Assembly: GCA_021733985.1 (NCBI GenBank)
Contig: JAIPJT010000002.1
Coordinates: 50,468 to 114,467, forward strand
From: Victivallales bacterium
GTDB taxonomy: Bacteria; Verrucomicrobiota; Lentisphaeria; Victivallales; GWF2-38-69
Reading direction: 5' to 3'
Length of the DNA stretch: 64,000 bases
Shown here: piece by piece, positions 28,608-37,704 of the stretch
Numbering within the stretch: position 1 is the first letter of the stretch
Layout of the letters: each line of letters opens with the position of its first letter
The notes under the pieces: model-generated
The model's input: the letters and a program-made list of their open reading frames with translations, nothing else
Database searches by the model: none
What the model was told of the DNA's origin: nothing
Position numbers and translations under genes: made by a program

Positions 28608-29660
28608 TTAATAATAACTGCCGGGAAGTTTATCGAACTTTGTTATTTTATATATCAGTATTGATATAATCCAGCTGACCACAAAAATTCCAATTAAATA
28701 ATATCCCAGGTTACCGATATTTTCATTTAAAGAAGCAATATAAGTCCAGAAGCTTGATTTCAATTGAAGTTTGTTTCCTATAATAGTCAGTCCTTCAAGA
28801 CCGCCGATAAAAAATGCTATTAAAAAGGAGATTAAAGTTATTGTCATATTATAGAAAAGTTTTCTAGCCGGCTTTACGAAGGCCCATCCGTAAAGACCGA
28901 GCATAAGTATACCGTCGCTTGTATCAATAAGACACATTCCAGCCATAAACAGGAGGGGGAAAGTCATAATAGCCCATATAGTCATTCCTTGTGATGCCTG
29001 TGTAGCAGATATCCCGAGCAGTGCTATTTCTGTTGCTGTGTCAAAGCCGAGACCGAATAGAAAACCTACAATATACATATGATAGCTTTTGGAAACTATT
29101 TTGAACAACGGTTTGAAAATTCTTGCTAAAAAACCTCTGTTATCAAGTATTTCTTCTGCTTCTTCATGATTATAAATTATGCCTTTCCTATAGTTAATGA
29201 ATACTTTAAGGATATCAATGAATATTATTAGATTTATTACAGCAATTATAAGCAGAAACAGTGAAGATACAGAAGTTCCTATTAAACCTCCTATTTTTTG
29301 AAATTCCGGAAGATTGTCCTTCACAAAAATAGTCCCAATGGCAACAAGTATAGACAAAAGAAGTACAACTGATGAATGGCCTAAAGAAAAGAAAAAACCT
29401 GTTGTAACCGGTGTTTTTTTTTCATGTAAAAATTTTCTTGTAACATTATCAATGGCGGCAATATGATCGGCATCTACCGCATGCCTAAGACCAAAACCGT
29501 AGGCTAAAAAAGATAAAGCAAGAAGTTTCGGGCTTCCGGAAAATAATAAATAGGCCAGTCCCCAGCTAAATAAATTAAACAGAATGAGAAATATGTAAAT
29601 CCCGGTTATCCTGTATTTCAAGTTACTGTAACTGCTGCTGTTAAATATATTATTGAACAT
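28608..29660 (-). CDS. NiCoT-family nickel/cobalt permease
   Basis: 350 aa, eight or so membrane segments. The family signature RHAVDADHIAAIDN (HX4DH) is present, as are GFFFSLGHSSVV and LGFDTATEIALL. These high-affinity importers (HoxN/NixA type) bring in Ni2+ or Co2+. A NikR-type operator lies in its leader at 29676-29702, so nickel uptake, feeding the HoxH hydrogenase, is the likely job. AGGAG site before the ATG. Confidence 0.93.
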   Translation of the reverse strand: MFNNIFNSSSYSNLKYRITGIYIFLILFNLFSWGLAYLLFSGSPKLLALSFLAYGFGLRHAVDADHIAAIDNVTRKFLHEKKTPVTTGFFFSLGHSSVVLLLSILVAIGTIFVKDNLPEFQKIGGLIGTSVSSLFLLIIAVINLIIFIDILKVFINYRKGIIYNHEEAEEILDNRGFLARIFKPLFKIVSKSYHMYIVGFLFGLGFDTATEIALLGISATQASQGMTIWAIMTFPLLFMAGMCLIDTSDGILMLGLYGWAFVKPARKLFYNMTITLISFLIAFFIGGLEGLTIIGNKLQLKSSFWTYIASLNENIGNLGYYLIGIFVVSWIISILIYKITKFDKLPGSYY

Positions 29661-29675
29661 AGTAAAGTACTCCTG

Positions 29676-29702
29676 GTATTACGAAATAAAATAACGTAAT
29701 AC
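29676..29702 (-). promoter_or_regulatory. NikR-type operator of the nickel permease
   Basis: Perfect inverted repeat GTATTAC-N13-GTAATAC, 27 bases, 16 bases before the permease ATG. It matches the reported NikR-site form outside enterics (GTRTTAC-N13/14-GTAAYAC). A complete nikR gene is in this window at 50359-50778. Confidence 0.78.
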
Positions 29703-29934
29703 TGGCAAGCTACGTTGCAACCTGTTTTTAAAATTAATATGTAAAATATATTGAAATCATTCAGGATACAATTAACCTTTTTAAGTACAGTCTTTTGTCT
29801 CTAATATTTTTCAAAAATCAGAGATTTTTTCAGTAATATTAAAAGACATTCGGAAAAATTTAGAACCTCACTAACTGAAAATTCCAAATTATTGGAGTGT
29901 AAACGATAAGAATTATATATACACGCGTTAACGA

Positions 29935-29995
29935 TTGATTTTACAAAAATCTCGCCACGCTATACAGTATTGATAAATAAAAATTAATCGTACCG
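29935..29995 (+). repeat. Dispersed repeat pair, arm B
   Basis: ATTGATTTTACAAAAATCTC then GCCACGCTATACAG and AAATAAAAATTAATCGTAC, the inverted partner of 23401-23470, 6.5 kb away. Confidence 0.5.
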
Positions 29996-30058
29996 GGTAT
30001 ATTATATATTTAATGTACAGATAAAAAGTATTTGTCTTTAGGAAAGTAGGAACTTTAA

Positions 30059-32479
30059 ATGAAAAAAGATGAAAAAACTCGATTTGCTTCATTAGTTGCA
30101 CACCAGCTGAAATCACCTGTAGCTGCTGCCGGAACAATGATTAAAACACTGCTGGGAGAGTTTGCAGGTTCTCTTACACCGCAGCAGAAAGATCTTTTAT
30201 TAAGAGTAAATACCAGGTTAACTGAAGCGATTGACACATCGAAAAGAATGATATCTTTGGCAAATCCAAAATCCATATTAGGCGAGGATTCTAATATTAT
30301 TGATATAACTCTTTTATTAAGACACTGCCATGCAAGGTATGAAGAGGAAGCAGCAATTAAGGGAATAACAATAGATGTTGATATTGAAGATGAGCCTTTA
30401 TTTACAAAAGGCAGTGAATCCGCAATAACTGAAATACTCAATTCATTAATAAGTAATTCTTTAAAATACACTCCTGAAAATGGCAGGATAAGACTGAAAA
30501 TATTACAGGATAGAAAAGACAAACATGACATAGTAATATCTTTTGCCGATTCAGGAATAGGTATTCCTGAGGATAAAATAGAGAAAATTTTTGAACCTTT
30601 TTACAGGTCAGCTTCAAATCAGGGATCAACTTTGCCAGGCGCAGGGCTGGGATTATCATTTGTGAAAACTGTGGTTGAAGTTTTAGGCGGCGAAATTACA
30701 GCCTCCAAGTCTGATATGGGGGGTGCTGAGTTTACCGTAAAACTGGATTCAGCTGACGCAAAAAAAGAAACTGAAAATAATAAGAATATAAAAAAACGCA
30801 TGAATGTCGTTATAATAGGCGGCGTAGCTGCCGGTCCTAAAGTAGCCTCAAAAATAGTTAGGTTGGCTCCTGAAACAGATGTTACGATAATTGAAAAAGA
30901 AGACATCCTATCATATTCCGGCTGTGGACTGCCATATTATATATCCGGAATAGTCACAAAAAAATCAGAACTTTTGTCAACTGCTGTAGAGGAAGTCAGA
31001 GATCCGGTTTTCTTTCAGAATATAAAAAATGTGAATATTCTGAACCGCACTGAAGCATTAAGTATAAATAGAGAAAAGAAAGAGGTTGAAATAAGAAATC
31101 TTATAAGCGGGCATAAGTCCTTTTTAGAATATGATAAACTTGTATTAGCTACAGGTGCTAAAGCGGTACTGCCTGAAATTCGCTGTATTGAACTTAAAAA
31201 TATTTTTACTCTTGACGGTGTCCATGATGCTGAAGGTATTAAACATTTTTTATCCGGGAAAAAAGCTAAAGATGTCGTTATTGTCGGTGGCGGTTTAATC
31301 GGATTGGAAATGACCGAGGCACTTGTGATGAAAGGGTGCAGGGTGACAATAATAGAAAAAAGGAAAAATGTTTTTAATATTCTTGATAAAGAAATCTCCC
31401 AACTTCTCCAAATGCACCTGGAGTCCCACGGGGTAAGGGTACTTACTGATACTGAAATTAAAAAATTCGAAGGCTCTGCAGGTAAGGTCACGGGCGTATT
31501 GACAGCTGATGAACTTATTCCGGCCGATATGGCAGTTATTGCCGCCGGTGTATTTCCTTCTACGGATTTAGCTGTGAATGCCGGTTTGGAAATTGGTGTT
31601 TCCGGTGCGATAAAAGTCAACAAAAGGATGGAAACTTCGGATAAAAATATTTTTGCCGCCGGTGACTGTGCTGAATGTTATGATATGGTGACAGGGAAAC
31701 CCTGTTATGTCCCGTTAGGATCTACAGCAAATAAAGAGGGAAGGGTGGCTGCTGTGAATATCTGCAACGGTGATGAAACTTTTCCCGGGGTTAACGGTAC
31801 TGTAGCATGCAAAGTATTCGATTATTATATTTCAAAAACAGGCCTGACTGAAAGAGAAGCTGTCAAAATGGGATATGATACAGTTAAAACTTTAACTGCA
31901 GGCCCCGATAGAGAACATTTCATGCCCAATGTAAAAAATTTGAAACTGAAACTGGTTGTAGACAGAAAAAGCAGGAAAGTTCTTGGTGCTCAGGCCATCG
32001 GAAACAGTAAAGGTTTTAATAAAATCGATATTATATCTGCATGTATGACAGGGAATTTAACAATTGATGATATCGCAAACCTTGATTTATGTTATGCACC
32101 CTCATTTTCTTTAGCTATTGACAATGTTATAACTGCTGCCAATGTAGCAAAAAATAAAATAGACGGTGTTTTTAAAAGCATCACTTCGGAAGAAGTATAT
32201 AGAAAAATAAACAATAGAGAGGACTTTATTCTGCTTGATGTAAGAAGCCATAAAGAATATGAAGAGTTCAGAATTACCGGTTCCAAGATAATTCCCCTTG
32301 GTGTTTTAAGGAACAGGCTTTTTGAACTTCCTAAAGACAAGGAGATTATAACTTTCTGTACTATATCTTTGAGAGGGTACGAAGCCGCACTTATATTGAA
32401 AGCTGCAGGATTTAAGAATGTAAAAGTTATGGACGGCGGTATTCTTATGTGGCCTTATGAAATAATTGAAGGGTTATAG
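30059..32479 (+). CDS. Histidine kinase / CoA-disulfide reductase-like / rhodanese fusion
   Basis: 806 aa in one uninterrupted frame. Residues 1-240: soluble histidine kinase with phospho-acceptor H15 in VAHQLKSPV, N box NSLISNSLKYTPENG, DSGIGIP and GAGLGLSFV; no sensor domain in front. Linker KKETENNKNIKKR. Residues 248-700: FAD/NAD disulfide-oxidoreductase with MNVVIIGGVAAG, the CoA-disulfide-reductase-type active Cys C289 in YSGCGLPYY, a second GGGLIGLEM nucleotide fold and FAAGDCAE. Residues about 710-806: rhodanese domain with DVRSHKEYEE and active C767 in TFCTISLRG. The last two domains resemble known CoADR-Rhd / Npsr sulfur enzymes. I infer a kinase that senses or is regulated by thiol, persulfide or NAD(P)H state. 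Confidence 0.88.
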   Translation: MKKDEKTRFASLVAHQLKSPVAAAGTMIKTLLGEFAGSLTPQQKDLLLRVNTRLTEAIDTSKRMISLANPKSILGEDSNIIDITLLLRHCHARYEEEAAIKGITIDVDIEDEPLFTKGSESAITEILNSLISNSLKYTPENGRIRLKILQDRKDKHDIVISFADSGIGIPEDKIEKIFEPFYRSASNQGSTLPGAGLGLSFVKTVVEVLGGEITASKSDMGGAEFTVKLDSADAKKETENNKNIKKRMNVVIIGGVAAGPKVASKIVRLAPETDVTIIEKEDILSYSGCGLPYYISGIVTKKSELLSTAVEEVRDPVFFQNIKNVNILNRTEALSINREKKEVEIRNLISGHKSFLEYDKLVLATGAKAVLPEIRCIELKNIFTLDGVHDAEGIKHFLSGKKAKDVVIVGGGLIGLEMTEALVMKGCRVTIIEKRKNVFNILDKEISQLLQMHLESHGVRVLTDTEIKKFEGSAGKVTGVLTADELIPADMAVIAAGVFPSTDLAVNAGLEIGVSGAIKVNKRMETSDKNIFAAGDCAECYDMVTGKPCYVPLGSTANKEGRVAAVNICNGDETFPGVNGTVACKVFDYYISKTGLTEREAVKMGYDTVKTLTAGPDREHFMPNVKNLKLKLVVDRKSRKVLGAQAIGNSKGFNKIDIISACMTGNLTIDDIANLDLCYAPSFSLAIDNVITAANVAKNKIDGVFKSITSEEVYRKINNREDFILLDVRSHKEYEEFRITGSKIIPLGVLRNRLFELPKDKEIITFCTISLRGYEAALILKAAGFKNVKVMDGGILMWPYEIIEGL

Positions 32480-32502
32480 AGTAGAAAATTTTCACTGAGG
32501 TC

Positions 32503-32540
32503 GCGAATTTAGCTCAGTTTCGCTCCCGGTTCAAATTTAT
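32503..32540 (+). other. tRNA-like remnant (weak)
   Basis: GCGAATTTAGCTCAGTTT followed directly by CGCTCCCGGTTCAAAT resembles the acceptor/D-arm start and the T-loop of a tRNA with the middle missing. The T stem no longer pairs, so this is at best a decayed fragment. Confidence 0.2.
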
Positions 32541-32566
32541 ACAAAAGCCGATTCAGTAATTTTGCC
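32531..32566 (-). repeat. Dispersed 40-bp repeat, copy R4
   Basis: On the minus strand AATTACTGAATCGGCTTTTG then TATAAAT; shares AATCGGCTTTTGTA with R1-R3 but lacks the TTTTCGAAAA palindrome. Confidence 0.45.
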
Positions 32567-32643
32567 TTAAATCAATAACATTGTTTAGTTAATAATACAA
32601 AGTTCATCTATAAGAAAATTTTTTTAGCATTGAGAGGTTACGT

Positions 32644-33897
32644 TTAGAAGCTCAATTTCCAGGGGGCAAGAGTGCGTTCGAGGATCTCTTTTCCGTGGAT
32701 ATAGGAGAGAAAGATACCGTAATTGGTGTAAGGTATATTCAGTGAGTCTAAATCGCGCAGTCTGGCGCAGAGTTTCTGACGGGTTATCATACAGCCGCCA
32801 CAATGAATTATCAGCTTATATTCTAACAATTTTTTATTTTCCTGGAATTCCCTTCCGAAATTGTGTTCTATAACCGTTCCCGGGTAGTGTTTGTTAATAT
32901 AAGCGGGAATTTGTACAGTGCCGATATCCTCTTTTATTCGGGTATGGTTACATGCTTCGACAATTAAAATTTTATCTCCTTTTTTTATGTGGTCAAGTTG
33001 TTTTATTCCGGCAGCAAATTCTGCCAATTTTCCATTAGTGATATAATTGATCATCATAATGGAAAAAGTAGTAATCTGAATATCTGAAGGTGCCCAGTCT
33101 TTCATAATATCCATTGCCTGTGAATCTGTGATAATAACTTTAGGACGTTTTGAGAAACTGTTCAGGAAATTATCAAAATTCGCTTTTTCCGAGTTATCGA
33201 CGTTTCGGGCTCTTGAAAGCAGCATTCTGTAAGCGACAGGGTATGCCCGGTGACGGGTAATATATTCAACTGCCATCTGCTGAGGACGGAGAAGGCGTCC
33301 ATTGGGAGTTTCTTCATCCATGGGGATGTTAAGTATATAGAATTCACCCTTTTCCAGGAAGGGGAGCAGTTCAGTGTCTGTTTTTGATAAAGTATAGTTT
33401 TTAATTATAAAATCCAGCAGTTTCTGTCTGTTTGAAGATTTAATTGTCGATATTGCGAGTTTTTTATAGAATTTTAAAAGACTGAGTTCAATTTCTATTT
33501 TTTTAATTTTTTCATTATCTGCTTCCGGTTTAAAAAGGTTATATATAATTAGGAGCTGTTTATCAAGTTCCCTTGCATTCTCAATAATAGTTTGTTCTGT
33601 CTTAAAATCGTTGGTATTAATGTCTATAATTAACAGAACAAGATCACACTCCTTCAGAACGGACTGTACTTTTTTTTTCTTTTTTTCTCCGAGAATATTT
33701 CTTTCATCGAACCCTGCTGTATCAAACAATTTTACAGGACCGAGTCCATGTATTTCCTGGAGGGTGATTTTAGTATCTGCTGTTGTGCCGGGAGTATTAT
33801 CAACAATAGAAGTTTCCTGCTGTGTAAGCAAATTCATTACACAGCTTTTACCTGCATTCATTTTTCCGAATATACCAATATGCTCTCTGTTTATCAT
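32644..33897 (-). CDS. hydF: [FeFe] hydrogenase maturation GTPase
   Basis: 417 aa. HydF is the scaffold on which the 2Fe subcluster is assembled before transfer to HydA. GTPase domain with P-loop GKMNAGKS (11-18), PGTT and DTAGFDE; a middle dimer domain; C-terminal cluster-binding CxH ... HCxxC seen in EACNHTRI and IIHCGGCM. Overlaps hydE by 4 bases. Last gene of the hydCBA-hydG-hydE-hydF cluster. Confidence 0.95.
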   Translation of the reverse strand: MINREHIGIFGKMNAGKSCVMNLLTQQETSIVDNTPGTTADTKITLQEIHGLGPVKLFDTAGFDERNILGEKKKKKVQSVLKECDLVLLIIDINTNDFKTEQTIIENARELDKQLLIIYNLFKPEADNEKIKKIEIELSLLKFYKKLAISTIKSSNRQKLLDFIIKNYTLSKTDTELLPFLEKGEFYILNIPMDEETPNGRLLRPQQMAVEYITRHRAYPVAYRMLLSRARNVDNSEKANFDNFLNSFSKRPKVIITDSQAMDIMKDWAPSDIQITTFSIMMINYITNGKLAEFAAGIKQLDHIKKGDKILIVEACNHTRIKEDIGTVQIPAYINKHYPGTVIEHNFGREFQENKKLLEYKLIIHCGGCMITRQKLCARLRDLDSLNIPYTNYGIFLSYIHGKEILERTLAPWKLSF

Positions 33898-35042
33898 TTT
33901 ACTCCATACTGTCTTTGTTTTTTTGTGTAATGTACGGCATCACCGAACACCCCAAAGGCGAGTTCAGAACCGATTTTTTTAATTCGTTTGTTTAAATCTG
34001 ACTGGAAAGATAGTATATCGGATTCAAAACAGGGTTTATTATCATACAGTATATATGATTTTTTATATTTATGATCGTTAATATTTATCATAATTACGTT
34101 TGCACCTGCGAGTACTCCCTGTTCAAGACCTTTAGGGCTGAGTGCTTCCAGTGCTGTTGTAGCAGCGATATTAATATCCGGTAGATAGATTTTTGTGGCG
34201 GCTATCATTTTCAACCCCATAAGGAGTGATTTCTTTCTTGCCTTGTCATCAAAAGTACTGTAAAGATCTTTTCCCATCGGGGTGTCTCTATGAGGTATAT
34301 AAGGTCCCATGCCTATCATATCGACATCGATATCTTTATAAAATTTTATATCTTTAGCAAGGTCTGCTACTGTTTGGCCGGGGAAACCTATGAGAACGCC
34401 GGTACCTAACTGATAACCTGTCTTCTTTAATATTTTAAGGCAGTTTTTTCTGTCTTCAAAGCTTGAGGATTCAGGGTGTATTTCTGCATAAAGTTTCGGG
34501 TTGGAAGTTTCTATTCTGAGCAGATAGCGCCTTGCGCCGGCTTCATACCATTTCCGGTATGTCTCTTCTGTCTGTTCACCAAGCGAAAGAGTAATTCTTA
34601 GATTGCCTTTTGTAAGTTTTCGTGTTTCATGCAGGATATCCGTAACATAGTCTACAAATTTTTTATCCTTACGTTCTCCAGCCTGAATTACTACTGAAGC
34701 GTAATTATTTCTGTAAGCAAAATTTATGCAGTCAACAACTTCTTTCCTGCTTAAAAAATAACGCCTGTATTTTTTGTTGCTTTTTCTTATACCGCAGTAG
34801 TAGCAGTCTTCTGTGCATATATTGCTCAGTTCTATCAGTCCGCGTAAAAAAACCTTATTGCCGGTGGACTGTTTTTTTTTAAGGTATGCTTTTTCAAAAA
34901 GAAGTTTCTGAGCTCTTTCGTCTTCAAGAGAAAGAAGATGTTCCAAATCTTTAACAGAAAGCTTTTCCGCATTATTTATTTTTTTAATAATTGTTTCAAA
35001 CATTGTTGTATTATCGGGAAGTTTGTTATTGATTTTCTGCAT
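33894..35042 (-). CDS. hydE: [FeFe] hydrogenase H-cluster maturation radical SAM protein
   Basis: 382 aa radical SAM enzyme required to build the dithiomethylamine-bridged diiron site. CxxxCxxC cluster motif in ISNICTEDCYYCGIRKSNKK. Followed by the TIM-barrel motifs VIQAGE (GGE-like) and GVLIGFPGQT. Length is normal. Downstream of hydG by 57 bases, 4-base overlap into hydF. Confidence 0.94.
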   Translation of the reverse strand: MQKINNKLPDNTTMFETIIKKINNAEKLSVKDLEHLLSLEDERAQKLLFEKAYLKKKQSTGNKVFLRGLIELSNICTEDCYYCGIRKSNKKYRRYFLSRKEVVDCINFAYRNNYASVVIQAGERKDKKFVDYVTDILHETRKLTKGNLRITLSLGEQTEETYRKWYEAGARRYLLRIETSNPKLYAEIHPESSSFEDRKNCLKILKKTGYQLGTGVLIGFPGQTVADLAKDIKFYKDIDVDMIGMGPYIPHRDTPMGKDLYSTFDDKARKKSLLMGLKMIAATKIYLPDINIAATTALEALSPKGLEQGVLAGANVIMININDHKYKKSYILYDNKPCFESDILSFQSDLNKRIKKIGSELAFGVFGDAVHYTKKQRQYGVK

Positions 35043-35099
35043 AGCTGCTTATTGAGTCAAAACAGGAGGCCTGTCAAAATATAAAGTTCTCCTCCCGGT

Positions 35100-36518
35100 T
35101 TAAAAATATAAATCGCGTTTACCTTTGTTTTCTATTTTTTCGAGCCTGGAGACCAGTTCGTTTTTGATCTTTTCATCGGAAAATTTTGACAGTTCTCTAT
35201 TAATAAGCGCATCGCCAAGATTTATGGTTGCCGGAGAAGCATAATCCATCAGGTACTCTTTCAAGGTTAACAGGGCGTTGGGAGTGCAGTATTTTTCAAT
35301 GAAACCGGGTATTGCGAATTCCATGAAACGTTCTCCTGTCCTGCCTAGTCGGTAGCAGGCTGTGCAGAAACTCGGGAGGTAGCCGTTATCAATAAGTTCA
35401 TAGATAATTTCGTCTATAGGACGCATGTCGCCTAGAGAGAACTGCTCTTTAAGTTTTCTCTCATCAAGCTTTGTATTTGAATATCCTCCAAGTTCGATTC
35501 TGGAGCCCGCATCAATTTGCGATACTCCAAATCCCAATAATTCCCGTCTGATATCAGGATTCTCCCTTGCTGTTAGTATCATTCCGGTATAAGGAACAGC
35601 CAGACGCAAAATAGCTACCAGACGTTTAAAATCATAGTCATTTACAAAGTATTTTTCATCTATTAATGTATTATGGACAGATTTTATTCGCGGGAAGCTT
35701 ATTGTATGTGGGCCCACACCGAATTTTTCCTGTAGAAAGAGAGAATGTTGTACCATTGCAAGGACTTCAAATTTCCAGTCGTAAAGACCGAAAAGTGCTC
35801 CGATTCCGACATCATCGCAACCCGCTTCAAATGCTCTGCTTAAACCATCAAGACGGTACAGATAATCATTTTTACAGGTATTTTCGGGATGTACTTTTTT
35901 ATAGGTTCCATGATGGTATGTTTCCTGAAAAATTTGATAAGTCCCTATTCCTGCTTCCTTAACAGTTTTGTAGTCATTAGTATCAAGTGGTGCTGCGTTA
36001 ATATTTACTCTTCTAATTTCACCGTTGCCATGTTTAACAGAATAAACCTTTTTAACTGTATCTGCGATAAATTCAGGCGAATACTTAGGGTGTTCGCCGA
36101 AAACTAATATTAAACGTTTATGGCCGCTATCTTCAAGTGCCCTAACTTCTGAAATAATTTCCTCCTGAGAAAGAGTTTTTCTCACAGTCGTCCTTAGGCT
36201 TTTGCGGAAACCGCAATATTTGCAGTCGTTAGTGCAGTAATTGCCAATATAGAGGGGGGCAAATATAACAATTCTGTTGCCGTATACAGATCTTTTCAGT
36301 TCACGGGCGGCTTCAAAAATTTCTTCTACCAATTCCGGGCTTTCGGCGGAAAGCAGCATAGCGGTTTCTTTAACCGAAAGAGGTTTTTTAGCCATGCTTT
36401 TAGTTATGATATCCCTGACCTTATACTTGTCTTCCCCGGTATCGTTGATTAAGTCTGTAATATAATCGTCATTTATAAAATCTTCGCATACACTTGAGCG
36501 GTCTTTATAAGTTTTCAT
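35100..36518 (-). CDS. hydG: [FeFe] hydrogenase maturation radical SAM tyrosine lyase
   Basis: 472 aa. HydG splits tyrosine to give CO and CN ligands of the H cluster. Radical SAM motif CTNDCKYCGFRKS, and the C-terminal auxiliary cluster CTACYRLGRTGERFMEFAIP with its third Cys in KYCTPNALLTL. ATG at 36518 is used; an in-frame TTG three codons upstream (36527) is an alternative. It follows the REC-kinase gene, so maturation and signalling genes share one unit. Confidence 0.95.
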   Translation of the reverse strand: MKTYKDRSSVCEDFINDDYITDLINDTGEDKYKVRDIITKSMAKKPLSVKETAMLLSAESPELVEEIFEAARELKRSVYGNRIVIFAPLYIGNYCTNDCKYCGFRKSLRTTVRKTLSQEEIISEVRALEDSGHKRLILVFGEHPKYSPEFIADTVKKVYSVKHGNGEIRRVNINAAPLDTNDYKTVKEAGIGTYQIFQETYHHGTYKKVHPENTCKNDYLYRLDGLSRAFEAGCDDVGIGALFGLYDWKFEVLAMVQHSLFLQEKFGVGPHTISFPRIKSVHNTLIDEKYFVNDYDFKRLVAILRLAVPYTGMILTARENPDIRRELLGFGVSQIDAGSRIELGGYSNTKLDERKLKEQFSLGDMRPIDEIIYELIDNGYLPSFCTACYRLGRTGERFMEFAIPGFIEKYCTPNALLTLKEYLMDYASPATINLGDALINRELSKFSDEKIKNELVSRLEKIENKGKRDLYF

Positions 36519-36547
36519 CTTTTCCAATCCGTAAAGGTTTATCTGTT

Positions 36548-37699
36548 CTATGCACTTTCAGCAGGGGGCGAAGCAGCAGGAAGACTTTTTAATGTTACAA
36601 AAAAAGTAGTTCCTGTTCCGAACTCACTTTTTACTTTTATAGTTCCTTTATATAGTGAAATAAGTTTTTTAAGGATTGATAATCCCAGTCCGCTCCCTTC
36701 AATATTTGCGGTCTTCTCATTTTTAAATCTGACGAATTCGCCGAAAAGACGCTTTTGCTCTTCCGGTTTCATGCCGATCCCGCCATCTTCCACGGTGATA
36801 TATATACTGTCTTCTTCCTGTTCTATTTTTATATTTACATAACCATTTTCTTTATTGTATTTAACGGCATTTGAAATCAGGTTGTTGAACATTATTTCAA
36901 GCTCACTGAGTTCACCGTTCATTAATATTTTTTCCTGAGCATCGAGGTTTATACTTATATTTCTTTCATCTGCTTTCAGTTTATTTGTTTCTATGGAACG
37001 TTCGACTGCTTCAATGAGGTTAATCTGCTTTATCTTTCTTATTTTTTGTCCCGACTCAATTCGAGTGAGGTCAAGAAGGTCAAAAATAAGCTTGCGCATG
37101 CCGTTAATTCTTTCCATTGAGCGCTTAATCATATTGTCATAGCTTTTTATATCATTTCCAGCTACCCTGTCATCGATTACTCGCAAATAGCCGTCAATTG
37201 CGTTTAGAGGAGCTTTCAGCTCGTGAGACAAAACAGAAAGGAACTGAAATCTGACTTTTTTCTTGTCCTCTTCCAGTTTTTTTGCTTTGCGATGAAGAAC
37301 AATATTAGTAGAAGCTTTTTTTACTACTTTTCTGAGTTCTTCAGGGGTAAAGGGCTTAGCCAGGAAATCAAAAGCCCCGCTTTTAGTGGCGCTTATAGCT
37401 ACTTCCAATGAGGCGAACGCAGTCATCATAACTGTATGGGCATCGTACTTCATTTTTTTTAGCCTGTCCAGAATCTCAAGCCCGCTTATATCGTCAAGTT
37501 TATAGTCAAGCAGTATTATGTCAAACTGGGTTTTACTTAATAAATCCAAAGCCTCATTGCCTGTTGTAGCCTGACTTATTTCAAATTCAACAGTGTCATT
37601 AAAATCTCTCAATTCAAATTTATATTTACGAAGAGCCCGGAACGCGCCTCTGCGCATCCCCGGTTCATCGTCTACAACTAAGAGCTTTAAAATTAGCAT
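36548..37699 (-). CDS. Receiver-histidine kinase hybrid (REC-HisKA-HATPase)
   Basis: 383 aa, no membrane segment. REC domain residues 1-130 with acidic VVDDEPG, phospho-acceptor D65 in ILLDYKLDD and FLAKPF; then HisKA with H159 in LSHELKAPLNA, N box LISNAVKYNKENG, EDGGIGM and GSGLGLSILK. A receiver in front of a kinase fits a phosphorelay step. It sits between the REC-only gene and hydG in the [FeFe] hydrogenase cluster, so it may relay a hydrogen or redox signal. No DNA-binding output domain is present. Confidence 0.88.
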   Translation of the reverse strand: MLILKLLVVDDEPGMRRGAFRALRKYKFELRDFNDTVEFEISQATTGNEALDLLSKTQFDIILLDYKLDDISGLEILDRLKKMKYDAHTVMMTAFASLEVAISATKSGAFDFLAKPFTPEELRKVVKKASTNIVLHRKAKKLEEDKKKVRFQFLSVLSHELKAPLNAIDGYLRVIDDRVAGNDIKSYDNMIKRSMERINGMRKLIFDLLDLTRIESGQKIRKIKQINLIEAVERSIETNKLKADERNISINLDAQEKILMNGELSELEIMFNNLISNAVKYNKENGYVNIKIEQEEDSIYITVEDGGIGMKPEEQKRLFGEFVRFKNEKTANIEGSGLGLSILKKLISLYKGTIKVKSEFGTGTTFFVTLKSLPAASPPAESA

Positions 37700-37704
37700 T
37701 TAAT

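Larger units (their letters stand above)
29661..30058. other. Divergent regulatory region
   Basis: 398 bases between the Ni permease (-) and the kinase-oxidoreductase fusion (+). Holds the NikR-type operator (29676-29702) and the second arm of the 65-bp repeat (29935-29995). No gene is seen. A TAGGAA ribosome site precedes the ATG at 30059. Confidence 0.6.

Noticed and set aside
32503-32540. Functional tRNA gene
   Set aside because: D-arm-like and T-loop-like pieces are adjacent with no anticodon arm, and the T stem does not pair. At most a remnant.
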